DNA of 64,000 bases. Source: Athalassotoga saccharophila (lineage in GTDB: Bacteria > Thermotogota > Thermotogae > Mesoaciditogales > Mesoaciditogaceae). The stretch lies in assembly GCF_009936215.1 (NCBI RefSeq), contig NZ_AP019551.1, positions 1,822,708 through 1,886,707 of the forward strand, in the 5' to 3' direction. Made by a program: the position numbers and the translations under genes. A model generated the notes under the pieces. It saw only the letters and a list, made by a program, of their open reading frames with translations, was not told the DNA's origin and searched no databases. Below are positions 1 to 8,389 of this stretch, piece by piece (position 1 is the first letter of the stretch; the number at the start of each line of letters is the position of its first letter).

Positions 1-222
1 TACGATTTTGCGCAGTTGCTTGTCATTTCCCTTTACGCAAAGTACAAATCTGGAATGGCAGGTTTCAAAGAAAAATACGCGAATCTGCTCTCGGCGGGCG
101 GATCTGATAGCCCAGAAAAACTTTTAGAGCCCTTTGGAATAAATCTGTCCGATCCATCCTTCTGGCAGGGCGGATTCGATTACATCGAGGAAAATCTGGT
201 AAAGAGGATTGAAAGATCATGA
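1..222 (+). CDS. pepF: Oligoendopeptidase F family (M3) protein, C-terminal fragment
   Basis: Open from the first base of the window, so only the last 73 codons are present. The peptide (YDFAQLLVISLYAKYKSGMAG, then LLSAGGSDSPEKLLEPFGI and DPSFWQGGFDYIEE) matches the C-terminal helical part of M3 zinc oligoendopeptidases, where an LLSAGGS...P segment and a terminal F-W-x-x-G motif are typical. These are cytoplasmic metallopeptidases that trim short peptides. The catalytic HExxH lies upstream, outside the window, so activity cannot be judged. The stop overlaps the next gene's start (ATGA), suggesting translational coupling to the phosphofructokinase. Confidence 0.8.
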   Translation, partial: YDFAQLLVISLYAKYKSGMAGFKEKYANLLSAGGSDSPEKLLEPFGINLSDPSFWQGGFDYIEENLVKRIERS

Positions 223-1340
223 GAGTGCTCGTTGCCCAGTCAGGCGGTCCAACAGCCGTAATAAACGCATCCCTTTCGGGTGTTATAAGAGGTGCAAAGT
301 CTTTAAAATTCGAAATTTACGGTGGCCTTTACGGAATCGAGGGAATTCTCCAGTCAAAGATAATACCGATCGAAATGGATGACAAAATGCTTGAAATACT
401 TGATAAAACTCCGGGCGCCTACCTTGGATCGTGCAGATACAACCTGCCCGATCCTCCTCATGAAGTCTACGATAAACTCTTTGAAATCTTCGAATCCAAC
501 AAGATAGACGCCTTTTTGTACATAGGCGGAAATGATTCGATGCAAACGGTGTGGAAGATATACAAAGAGATAGAAAGAAGAAAATCACACGTAAAGGTTG
601 GTGGAATACCAAAAACGGTCGATAACGATCTTGTCGGCACCGATCACTGCCCGGGCTTTCCAAGCGCCGCCAAATTCTTAAACGTTGTAGCCTCAGAGTT
701 CGTTATAGATTCAAATGTTTATTCAAAGCCTTCAATATGTGTCATAGAAACTATGGGAAGGGATTCGGGATGGCTTGCGTCCTCCTTGAAACTCTCCGAA
801 AAAATCGTCAAGGGTTTAAAAGTCATAACCTATATTCCAGAAAGACCCGTTTCAGAAAGACTTATTTTAGATGAGGTTTACGATCTGAAAGATAATCCTT
901 TGCTTGTATCAGTTTCTGAAGGAATAAAAGACAAAGATGGCCAGTATTTCTATACGACAGGCTCAAAGGATGCCTTCGGAAATGTAAAACTCGGTGGATC
1001 TGGAGAGAGAGTCGCAGGGATAATAGAAAAAATCGGAAAGGTTAAATTCATCAACCCATCCTTTCTTCAAAGATCCGCCTCTCATATCGTATCTTCGATA
1101 GATGTCAAAGAGGCAATAATGGTAGGATTCGACGGCGTAAAGGCACTTCAATTTCACAACGGATTTTTTGTCTCAATCGAGAGAATAGATAACGATAGAT
1201 ACAAATCCCAAACCAAGATCATCCCAATAGAAGAGGTTGCCGGAAAGATAAAGACGATCCCGCTTGATTTCGATGATGAGATGGTAAAATCTTATGTAGA
1301 GCCTTTGATCGATGAATTACCAACGTATGCGTGGAGGTAA
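219..1340 (+). CDS. pfp: Pyrophosphate-dependent 6-phosphofructokinase
   Basis: A 373-residue protein of the phosphofructokinase family that phosphorylates fructose 6-phosphate in glycolysis. The N-terminal AQSGGPTAVINASLSG is the phosphoryl-donor loop and GGNDSMQT corresponds to the GGDGT/GGDDT loop. The catalytic stretch reads GGIPKTVDNDL. A Lys in PKTxDND, where ATP enzymes have Gly (PGTIDND), is the known marker of pyrophosphate-dependent enzymes, so I call PPi as donor. The Asn in GGNDS is a variant of the usual second Asp. PPi use makes the step reversible and saves ATP, as described in Thermotoga. The start overlaps the peptidase stop by four bases. Confidence 0.87.
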   Translation: MRVLVAQSGGPTAVINASLSGVIRGAKSLKFEIYGGLYGIEGILQSKIIPIEMDDKMLEILDKTPGAYLGSCRYNLPDPPHEVYDKLFEIFESNKIDAFLYIGGNDSMQTVWKIYKEIERRKSHVKVGGIPKTVDNDLVGTDHCPGFPSAAKFLNVVASEFVIDSNVYSKPSICVIETMGRDSGWLASSLKLSEKIVKGLKVITYIPERPVSERLILDEVYDLKDNPLLVSVSEGIKDKDGQYFYTTGSKDAFGNVKLGGSGERVAGIIEKIGKVKFINPSFLQRSASHIVSSIDVKEAIMVGFDGVKALQFHNGFFVSIERIDNDRYKSQTKIIPIEEVAGKIKTIPLDFDDEMVKSYVEPLIDELPTYAWR

Positions 1341-1343
1341 ATT

Positions 1344-2864
1344 TTGGGAATAATACACACAATCCTTAACTCTTTGAGCGATTTTTCTGTATGGGCAATA
1401 AATTCTGCCGGATATATAGGGATTTTCTTTACAATGATCCTCGAAGGCTTTTCAATACCTCTTCCAAGCGAGGTCATATTGCCTTTGGGCGGCTACATCG
1501 CATCGAAGGGAAGTCTCAACGTACTTGGCGTGGTATTGGCGGGATCTTTAGGCGGTACAGTCGGATCGGTGGCGCTCTACTACGTTTCGATGTTTTTTGG
1601 TAGAGGCTTTATAAAGAAATGGGGCAAGTACGTCCTCATCTCCGACAAACATCTCGACTCCATGGAGCGGTGGTTTAAAAATTACGGTAACTTCACGGTC
1701 TTCACAACAAGGTTGCTTCCAATCGTGAGAGGCCTTGTCGCAATTCCGGCCGGCATTTCAAAGATGAATATATGGAGTTACACACTCTACACCTTCTTGG
1801 GAAGCCTTATATGGGCATTGATCCTTGTGTATTTCGGATTCCAGTTGGGACTTTCTGGACTTAACATGGATGTGATATGGCTTATCGTTCTAATACTTGT
1901 TGGAGTTACATTTGGAATATACTTCGGATACAGATTTTTGAAAAGGTATGTCTTGCTTTTTACGATCATCGTGAACGTGATTCTGTGGTCCTTTCTTGGG
2001 TTTTTTGTATTTTTTGCGCTTTACGAGGCGTACTTCCCGATAAGTGTGCATGACCTCAACTATTCAAACATAAAAATGGTCGAAGGTATAAAGGGAGATT
2101 TTTCCTTTTACGCCGTTGGAAATACATTTTACAATGTTGAATACTTTGACAGTTTTTCATCGACGGAGACAAATAAATTCATAATAGATGTCGGTAACAT
2201 GGTCTATTCTGGAGACCTTTCAAAGTACAAGATCCTTGTAAATGATCTAAAAAGGCTAAAGATTCCCTTTTTGGCAGTTCCCGGACCTCGCGATCTGACA
2301 GATGGAGGATACGCGAATTTTTACCACGTCTTTGGAAGTTACGAGTACACATTCCATATCAACAACACTTTCTTTGTGGTCTTAAACAACGCAAATGGAA
2401 AGATAACTCAGTCTCAATTTGACTGGATTTCGGACAGATTATCGCGCGCCTCTACCTACACGCAAAAAATCCTTGTGATGCATACGCCCGCTTTTTGGAT
2501 GAAGGGATCGAAAAAAATGGATGAGAGTACATCTAAAAAACTTCAGGATATTCTTTTGAGATCAAGGGTAAATCTTGTGATATCTACAGGACCATTCAAT
2601 TATTCTGAAATTCCTGTGCCCTACGTTCAGGTCGGGGGAAGAAATTACGCGATCGTAAATGTTGGCAACGGAATATCAATAACACACGGCTCTCTTCCTT
2701 CTTTGAGTTCCGACTTCAATCAGGTAATGCAAAACTTTTCAGTTTACATTTATACCTATCTTGTCATGGAATGGCCATTAATTGGAATAATAGCGATAAT
2801 AGTGCTTTTGTTATGGTTCCTGTATAAAAGATACAAAATAACGATAAAGATTGAAAAAAAATGA
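1344..2864 (+). CDS. DedA-family membrane protein fused to a degenerate calcineurin-like phosphoesterase domain
   Basis: A 506-residue protein with a TTG start, chosen because GGAGG lies 5-10 bases upstream, inside the end of the previous gene. Residues 1-200 are a DedA/SNARE-associated domain: LEGFSIPLPSEVILPLGG and TRLLPIVRGLVAIPAG carry the conserved acidic residue and the R-x3-R...AG motif of these lipid-flipping proteins. A transmembrane segment follows near 210-230. Residues 240-470 resemble a metallophosphoesterase fold, but the metal ligands look lost: IIDVGNMVY where GD is expected, VPGPRD where GNHD/E is expected, and VMHTPAF. A last transmembrane helix lies near 475-495. The C-terminal domain is probably extracytoplasmic and catalytically dead; the fusion is the unusual point. 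The stop overlaps the next start. Confidence 0.75.
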   Translation: MGIIHTILNSLSDFSVWAINSAGYIGIFFTMILEGFSIPLPSEVILPLGGYIASKGSLNVLGVVLAGSLGGTVGSVALYYVSMFFGRGFIKKWGKYVLISDKHLDSMERWFKNYGNFTVFTTRLLPIVRGLVAIPAGISKMNIWSYTLYTFLGSLIWALILVYFGFQLGLSGLNMDVIWLIVLILVGVTFGIYFGYRFLKRYVLLFTIIVNVILWSFLGFFVFFALYEAYFPISVHDLNYSNIKMVEGIKGDFSFYAVGNTFYNVEYFDSFSSTETNKFIIDVGNMVYSGDLSKYKILVNDLKRLKIPFLAVPGPRDLTDGGYANFYHVFGSYEYTFHINNTFFVVLNNANGKITQSQFDWISDRLSRASTYTQKILVMHTPAFWMKGSKKMDESTSKKLQDILLRSRVNLVISTGPFNYSEIPVPYVQVGGRNYAIVNVGNGISITHGSLPSLSSDFNQVMQNFSVYIYTYLVMEWPLIGIIAIIVLLLWFLYKRYKITIKIEKK

Positions 2865-4576
2865 AAAAAATATCTATATCTTCAAAAACAAAAAGATTCT
2901 ACGCAATAATAATCATTTTTATCGTCGCGGTACTTGGAATTGAATTGTACACTCTTCTTTACGTCCGGCACATCTACGATCTGAAATCAAGATTCGACAG
3001 TGCCGTCATGACCTTTAATCCCAATTTCTACGATCAAGAAATCAAAAAATTGCGTCCCATAATCGATGAAATTGAAAATGTACCCTTTGCCAGATCTCAA
3101 GATGTCAAAGCGGTAGAAATTGCACTTTCAAATTCAAATCTTAAAGAATCGAATTTAGACGCTTTGAAATTGAGCGTATCAAATCTTTTCAACAACGCTA
3201 TAATCGATCTAATAGAACGATCATTTCTAATTGTTCTCCTTATCCTTGGCACCCTCTTTGTCGTATTCTACATCTTCGTCTCGAAAAGCCAAAAAAGGCT
3301 TTTGGGCGAGATAAAGAATTTATCTGCCGAAATCGAGGGCATCTTTCATTTAGATTCGCAAAATCTTCCCTCAAGCAACGTAAAGGAAATGGAAATCGTC
3401 GAGTCATCAATGAAAAAGGTCTTGGAAAGATACGAAATATACAACATCATGAGAAATATAACTATCGAGGCTGTGACCATCGAGGATCTAACACGTGGAA
3501 TGTACGAGAATCTAAAGAATGTACTCAAATTCAACAGAATAGCCTTTGCATCGGTAGAAGAGGATAGAACCGTCGCATTTGTAGCCTTTAGCGATTCAAA
3601 AATTTTGAAATTGAGGTCTGGTTTTAGCCAGAAAATCGGGCAGAATTCACTTTCAAAGATAAAAAAAGACGAGATAAGGTACATAAAAGATCTCGAAGCC
3701 CACCTTAGAGAAAATCCACATTCGGAGAGCACAAGATTACTTGTCGAAGAGGGAATGAGATCGAGCGTTACAATTCCCATCTTCATAGAGAATTCCGTGC
3801 GTGGCTTCCTTTTTCTGAATTCCTTCGAAAAAGATGGCTTCAATGATGTGGACAAAGAGTCCTTCAATCAAATAAGGGATATATTGAACATCGCGTACCA
3901 AAAAACCATTCTCACGACAAAACTCGTAACGGCCGCAGCGACGAGTTTTACAGAACTTTCAGAAAAGCGCGACGAGGAAACAGGAGCACACATTGTAAGA
4001 ATGGCAACATACTCGCGAATAATAGCCGAAGGCCTTTCTTACCAAAAAGAATATGCCTCACTCATAGATGAAAATTTCTTAAACGAGATATACCGTCAGG
4101 CACCATTGCACGATATAGGAAAGATAGGTATTCCCGATCACATACTTCTAAAGAAAGGGAAGTTAACTCCGGAAGAATTCGAAATAATGAAGACTCATAC
4201 CGTAATCGGGTACGATATACTCCAAGATTTCGATGATGAGGCATCGAAATTTGGAAGGAATTTTTTCACTCTCGGAAAACTCATAGCGAGGTATCATCAC
4301 GAAAGATGGGACGGGAAGGGATACCCGGATGGACTCGTAGGAGGGAAGATACCTCTTTGCGCAAGGATAGTTGCCGTCGGAGACGTCTTAGATGCGCTGA
4401 CCACCCGAAGGCCGTACAAGGCACCATTTGACTTTGAAACATCTTTTTCGATGATCCTTTCCGAGAACGGAACACATTTCGATCCATCGGTGATAAAGGT
4501 ATTTGAAGGTCAAAAGGAGAAAATAAGAAATGTCTACGAAGAATTCAAAAGGGAAAATCCATCCGAATACGTGTGA
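2861..4576 (+). CDS. Membrane-anchored GAF-HD-GYP protein (probable cyclic-di-nucleotide phosphodiesterase)
   Basis: 571 residues. Transmembrane helices near 13-35 and 121-141 enclose an external sensor region of about 85 residues. A GAF-like domain spans about 195-345, then an HD-GYP domain about 365-560. The HD-GYP signature is complete: HDIGKIG (near 417), TH in MKTHT, HHERWDGKGYPDG (near 478) and DVLDALTTRRPYK. HD-GYP proteins hydrolyse c-di-GMP (some act on cGAMP) to linear dinucleotide or two GMP. The nucleotidase encoded next could act on released nucleotides; that link is inference. The start overlaps the DedA stop as ATGA. Confidence 0.88.
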   Translation: MKKISISSKTKRFYAIIIIFIVAVLGIELYTLLYVRHIYDLKSRFDSAVMTFNPNFYDQEIKKLRPIIDEIENVPFARSQDVKAVEIALSNSNLKESNLDALKLSVSNLFNNAIIDLIERSFLIVLLILGTLFVVFYIFVSKSQKRLLGEIKNLSAEIEGIFHLDSQNLPSSNVKEMEIVESSMKKVLERYEIYNIMRNITIEAVTIEDLTRGMYENLKNVLKFNRIAFASVEEDRTVAFVAFSDSKILKLRSGFSQKIGQNSLSKIKKDEIRYIKDLEAHLRENPHSESTRLLVEEGMRSSVTIPIFIENSVRGFLFLNSFEKDGFNDVDKESFNQIRDILNIAYQKTILTTKLVTAAATSFTELSEKRDEETGAHIVRMATYSRIIAEGLSYQKEYASLIDENFLNEIYRQAPLHDIGKIGIPDHILLKKGKLTPEEFEIMKTHTVIGYDILQDFDDEASKFGRNFFTLGKLIARYHHERWDGKGYPDGLVGGKIPLCARIVAVGDVLDALTTRRPYKAPFDFETSFSMILSENGTHFDPSVIKVFEGQKEKIRNVYEEFKRENPSEYV

Positions 4577-6104
4577 TCTTACCATAATCACAACAACGGA
4601 TGTGCATGGATACATCTTTCCAATCGATTACACGACAAAAAGACCGGTCAATTACGGCCTTGCAAGAATAGCACCCTTAATAGAGAAAATAAGAAGGGAA
4701 AGTCAGCACGTTCTCTATTTCGATGATGGGGACACGATTCAGGGATCTCCGCTCGAATATTATTACGGGCTCATCGATAATTCTATAGATCCGACTATAG
4801 ACGCGATGAATTACCTTAGATGTGATGCCATGACTTTAGGAAACCATGATTTTAACTTCGGAAGAAAGGTATTAGATAGGGCTATAAATCAGGCTAACTT
4901 CCCATTTACCTCTGCGAATATAGTAAAGAAGGGTACCTCAGATCCATTCTTTGGTAAGGGATACGCGATCTACGACATTGAAAATGGTCCGCGCGTTGCC
5001 TACCTTGCCCTCACGACAAAACTCATACCTTTTTGGGAAGAGGCCGAATATATATCAGATCTTGACTTTCTCGATCCGGTAGATGTTGCGAAGGCATACA
5101 TTCCCGAATTGAAAAAGATGGCCGATCTCGTAATAATAGGGTATCATGGCGGATTCGAGCGAGATCCGCAAAGCGGGGAAGAGATCTCCGATTTGAACGG
5201 TGAAAATCAGGGTTACGAAATGGTCACAACGTTAGAAGGTGTTTCTGCCTACATATTTGGTCACCAGCACAGAACTTTTGCCACAAAAGTCAAAGAAGTG
5301 CCAGTTGTCATGGCATCCTCTCATGGAAAGGCTTTAGGGAGAATAGATCTAAAACTCTCTTTTGACGGAAGATGGAATGTCGAGTCAAGCGAGGTTCAAC
5401 TCATAGATCCCGATGAAAGATCGGACAGAAAATTACTTCACAGAGAAAGGCCATACCAGATCACAGTTCAAAAATGGCTTGATGAGATCGTGGGAGAATC
5501 TCTCGGAGATTTTTACATCGAAGATGTCATGTATGGCCGCACCCATGAGACGGCCCTCGTAAATTTGATAAATGACGTTCAACTTTATTACTCTCAAGCG
5601 GAGATATCTGCAACCTCTATCTTCTCGCCAGAAGTTCACGGATGGAAAAAGGGAATTATAAGAAGAAGAGACGTTATGGGCGTTTACATCTTTTCGAACA
5701 CTCTCAAAGTCTTCGAAATGACCGGCTTTGAAATCAAAGAGATGATCGAACATTCGGCCTCTTACTTCGCGCTTCGAGATAAAGAAATAGTTCCATCTGG
5801 GGACCTCGCAGGATACAAATATCTGATCTTCAAGGGCATATCTTACACCATAGATCTTAAACAGCCTTCCGGCAGAAGAGTTGTTAGATTAGAAAGGGAC
5901 GGAAAAAGTTTAGAAGATAATGAAAAATACACCATAGCCGTTAACAGTTATCAGGCGGGAGGAAATGGCGGATACACGATGTTCATAGGCAAGAAGCCGG
6001 TAAAAGAGATAAAGACTCAGGTAGTAGAATTGATAATAGATTACATAAAAAGAAATCATTCGATAGAACCAAGAATCGAGAATTACTGGTCTGTGATCTT
6101 TTAA
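4530..6104 (+). CDS. 5'-nucleotidase / metallophosphatase (UshA-like), apparently cytoplasmic
   Basis: 524 residues in the two-domain bifunctional nucleotidase layout. The N-terminal metallophosphatase has the metal ligands TTDVHG, DDGDTIQGSP, GNHDFNFG, GYHGG and GHQH. The C-terminal 5'-nucleotidase domain ends with the substrate-stacking region YTIAVNSYQAGGNGGY. No signal peptide is visible before the first strand, unlike periplasmic UshA. The ATG at 4530 has AAAGGAG upstream and lies 47 bases inside the HD-GYP gene; no later in-frame start precedes the metal motif. The stop TAA directly abuts the convergent tRNA-Ser gene. Confidence 0.85.
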   Translation: MSTKNSKGKIHPNTCDLTIITTTDVHGYIFPIDYTTKRPVNYGLARIAPLIEKIRRESQHVLYFDDGDTIQGSPLEYYYGLIDNSIDPTIDAMNYLRCDAMTLGNHDFNFGRKVLDRAINQANFPFTSANIVKKGTSDPFFGKGYAIYDIENGPRVAYLALTTKLIPFWEEAEYISDLDFLDPVDVAKAYIPELKKMADLVIIGYHGGFERDPQSGEEISDLNGENQGYEMVTTLEGVSAYIFGHQHRTFATKVKEVPVVMASSHGKALGRIDLKLSFDGRWNVESSEVQLIDPDERSDRKLLHRERPYQITVQKWLDEIVGESLGDFYIEDVMYGRTHETALVNLINDVQLYYSQAEISATSIFSPEVHGWKKGIIRRRDVMGVYIFSNTLKVFEMTGFEIKEMIEHSASYFALRDKEIVPSGDLAGYKYLIFKGISYTIDLKQPSGRRVVRLERDGKSLEDNEKYTIAVNSYQAGGNGGYTMFIGKKPVKEIKTQVVELIIDYIKRNHSIEPRIENYWSVIF

Positions 6105-6191
6105 TGGCGGAGGCGCTGGGATTCGAACCCAGAAGGTGCTGAGCACCACCGGTTTTCGAGACCGGCCCCTTAGCCATTCGGGCACGCCTCC
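6105..6191 (-). tRNA. tRNA-Ser(CGA)
   Basis: The reverse complement begins GGAGGCGTGCCCGAATGG and ends with CGCCTCC, discriminator G and an encoded CCA. The anticodon stem CCGGT/ACCGG encloses loop CTCGAAA, giving anticodon CGA. The long variable arm (TGGTGCTCAGCACC) and 87-nt length fit class II tRNA-Ser. The T arm reads CTGGGTTCGAATCCCAG. It lies 9 bases downstream of tRNA-Arg on the same strand. Confidence 0.95.
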
Positions 6192-6200
6192 ATACCCACA

Positions 6201-6276
6201 TGGTGTGCCTGGCGGGAATTGAACCCGCAACCTTTGGATCCGGAGTCCAATGCTCTATCCGTTGAGCCACAGGCAC
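6201..6276 (-). tRNA. tRNA-Arg(CCG)
   Basis: The 76-nt reverse complement starts GTGCCTG and ends CAGGCAC, A, CCA, so the acceptor stem is complete and CCA is encoded. The anticodon stem TTGGA/TCCAA encloses CTCCGGA, anticodon CCG. The T arm is GCGGGTTCAATTCCCGC. Its 5' end is only about 10 bases after the rpsB stop, so it is probably cut from the rpsB transcript. Confidence 0.95.
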
Positions 6277-6286
6277 ACACAAGAAA

Positions 6287-7093
6287 TCAATAATTTATCT
6301 CTTCGGACTTTTCTTCCTCATCGAGGTCTGTATCTTCTAAATCTTCTTTTTCTTTCTCAGTAACTTCAACGTTCTCGGCAGTTTCTTCGACCTCTTCCAT
6401 AGGACTGCGGCCTTCCTTGCCTTCAAGGTAAGCGTCCGCGATTTTAGAGGTTATCAACTTTATAGCGCGAATGGCATCATCATTTCCCGGAATTATGTAA
6501 TCGACGTCGTCTGGATCGCAGTTGGTGTCGGCTATGGCAACTATGGGAATATTCAATATGTGGGCCTCATAGACGGCATTGTACTCTCTTTTCGGATCGA
6601 CGATGTAAAGCGCATCGGGAATTTTCTTCATATCTTTGATGCCACCGAAATATTTTCTAAGCCTTTCGAGTTCCTTTCGAAGATTATTTGCCTCTTTAAC
6701 GGGCAACTTATCGATTTCTCCTGCCTTTTCCATTTCTTCGAGTTCCTGAAGTTTCTTTATCCTTCCGGATATGGTCGAGAAATTGGTCAAAAGGCCACCG
6801 ATCCACCTTTTATTTATATAAAAGGCGCCGCACCTTTTGGCTTCCTCTTCTATTGTCTGGGCACCTTGGTGCTTCGTACAAACGAAGAGGATGCTTTTGT
6901 TCTGCTTTCCAAGATCCACGACAAAATCGTACGCCCTGTCAAGCAGATTAGAAGTCTTTTGCAAATCGATTATGTAGATACCTTTTCTGGCCGCATAAAC
7001 GTAGGGCCTCATCTTCGGGTTCCATCTTTTCGTCTGATGACCGAAGTGGACACCCGCTTCTAACAGTTGCTTCATTTTGATTCTCTCTGCCAC
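6287..7093 (-). CDS. rpsB: 30S ribosomal protein S2
   Basis: 268 residues. The N-terminus [19 protein letters not shown] and the internal GGLLTNF and PDALYIVDP segments are hallmarks of ribosomal protein S2 of the small subunit. The core ends near residue 225; the rest is a strongly acidic Glu/Asp-rich tail, as in several S2 proteins with extended C-termini. A strong promoter lies about 100 bases upstream. The usual downstream partner tsf is absent; two tRNA genes follow instead. Confidence 0.97.
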   Translation of the reverse strand: MAERIKMKQLLEAGVHFGHQTKRWNPKMRPYVYAARKGIYIIDLQKTSNLLDRAYDFVVDLGKQNKSILFVCTKHQGAQTIEEEAKRCGAFYINKRWIGGLLTNFSTISGRIKKLQELEEMEKAGEIDKLPVKEANNLRKELERLRKYFGGIKDMKKIPDALYIVDPKREYNAVYEAHILNIPIVAIADTNCDPDDVDYIIPGNDDAIRAIKLITSKIADAYLEGKEGRSPMEEVEETAENVEVTEKEKEDLEDTDLDEEEKSEEINY

Positions 7094-7193
7094 AATACAC
7101 CTCCAAATGGTTTAACCTCCACGATTATCATCTCCCACAAAGACCTTTTTTAAGGCACCCTTTGCAGGATCAAACCGTGTGCGTTGTCGCTAA

Positions 7194-7222
7194 ATTATAT
7201 CATAAGAGTAAGTCTTTGTCTA
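7194..7222 (-). promoter_or_regulatory. Sigma-70-type promoter for rpsB-tRNA operon
   Basis: On the minus strand TAGACA (7222-7217) and TATAAT (7199-7194) are separated by 17 bases. The predicted start near 7187 leaves a leader of about 94 nt before rpsB, long enough for autoregulation, although no specific S2-binding fold was recognised. Confidence 0.75.
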
Positions 7223-7248
7223 CATTCTTATACCAAACAAAGTTCGAA

Positions 7249-7375
7249 TTCAGAATAGCCATTCACTGTGATCGGAGGGCAAAATGCCCCGAAGTGAAGA
7301 TTGGCAAGTAAAGAGTAAACCACGAGCCACGTGCCAATTACCTTTTAGAGTGACTATTCGGTTAATTGAATTCAG
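7249..7375. repeat. Small element with imperfect terminal inverted repeats (MITE-like)
   Basis: About 125 bases between rpsB and the aminotransferase gene. The left end (GAATTCAGAATAGCCATTCACT) and the reverse complement of the right end share blocks GAATTCA, GAATAG and TCACT in the same order, with short indels between. Inside lie a GGGCA/TGCCC hairpin and ATTGGCA/TGCCAAT arms. It may be a decayed small mobile element or an extended 3'-end structure of the aminotransferase mRNA, whose stop codon lies in the right arm. Confidence 0.35.
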
Positions 7376-8223
7376 TATACAAGTGTCGATATTACGAGAT
7401 CTTTAAATGCTTTGTCGAGTGCTTTTGCGATCTCACCTTTTTCGAATTCCATCCCGTCGACTTTTACTATCGAAAGCACTCTCGATAATGTGCTCAAAAG
7501 GATAACTTCTTTCATATTTGGAAGTTCATCGAGCCATATTCTTCTCTCTACAACCACGATGCCGATCTCTCTTGCCACGGAAAGGACCTTTGATCTGGTT
7601 ATACCGGGGAGTATATTTTCTATCTTAGGAGCGATTATCTTTTCTCCATCGAAGAAGATGTAAGAAGAACTTGCACCTTCTGTAATGTACTTTCTTCCAT
7701 TTTCCTCTCTAAACATCAAAGCCTCGTAAGCACCTTTCGATCTTACGTATTTCTTTGCGATCACATTTGGAAGCAAATCGGTAGTCTTATGTTCGCAAAA
7801 TTGATGTCTGAGGTCTGGATACGTTAAAATCTTTCCTCCCTCCGTCCAAATAGACGGATCCATCTTTCTGACGGGTTGCACTATTTCTACAAATGTCGGA
7901 TCGTAATCATCTTCAAATACGTGATCTCTTATCACATCAACGCCACGCGTGAGTTGAAGGTAGAGTTCTCCTTCTTTTAAATTGTTCATCACCGCAAGTT
8001 TATGTCCTATCGAGCAAATTTCATCAAGGGTATATGGAAACTTGATTCCAAAAAAATTGGCACTTTTTTTCATGCGTTCTATATGATCTTCCAAAAAGAC
8101 GAATTTCCCATCCTGAAACTTTATGACATCGTAGAGCCCATCACCGAATACCATCCCTCTATCGAAGACCCTAATAGCAGGTGATTCAGAATCAACGATC
8201 TTCCCATTTACAAAGATGTACAA
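7372..8223 (-). CDS. Class IV PLP aminotransferase (D-amino-acid or branched-chain aminotransferase type)
   Basis: 283 residues, the normal length for fold-type IV aminotransferases. MYIFVNGKIV, FDRGMVFGDGLYDVI, LQLTRGV, the Schiff-base Lys in LLPNVIAKKY and the phosphate-cup segment ITEGASSSYIFF are visible. The YLQLTRGV...DHVF segment is closer to D-alanine aminotransferase than to IlvE, so D-amino acid transamination is my preferred but unproven role. A TTG start at 8223 is supported by AGGAGATG and GAGGCGGG just upstream; ATG is not available. It is transcribed divergently from the sugar transporter. The dipeptide epimerase at 11383 would also fit peptidoglycan amino-acid metabolism. Confidence 0.8.
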   Translation of the reverse strand: MYIFVNGKIVDSESPAIRVFDRGMVFGDGLYDVIKFQDGKFVFLEDHIERMKKSANFFGIKFPYTLDEICSIGHKLAVMNNLKEGELYLQLTRGVDVIRDHVFEDDYDPTFVEIVQPVRKMDPSIWTEGGKILTYPDLRHQFCEHKTTDLLPNVIAKKYVRSKGAYEALMFREENGRKYITEGASSSYIFFDGEKIIAPKIENILPGITRSKVLSVAREIGIVVVERRIWLDELPNMKEVILLSTLSRVLSIVKVDGMEFEKGEIAKALDKAFKDLVISTLVY

Positions 8224-8389
8224 CCCGCCTCATCTCCTTTGATAAATATCAAGATGTATTTTATCATTCAAATGTTTCAGTAAAATGATCATTTCATGCG
8301 CCACGCACCAAATCACCAGAGATGATCCATTTGAAATATATGATATGATCGAATAGGTAGGCATTTCAAAGATAGAGGGGTGATTTCAT

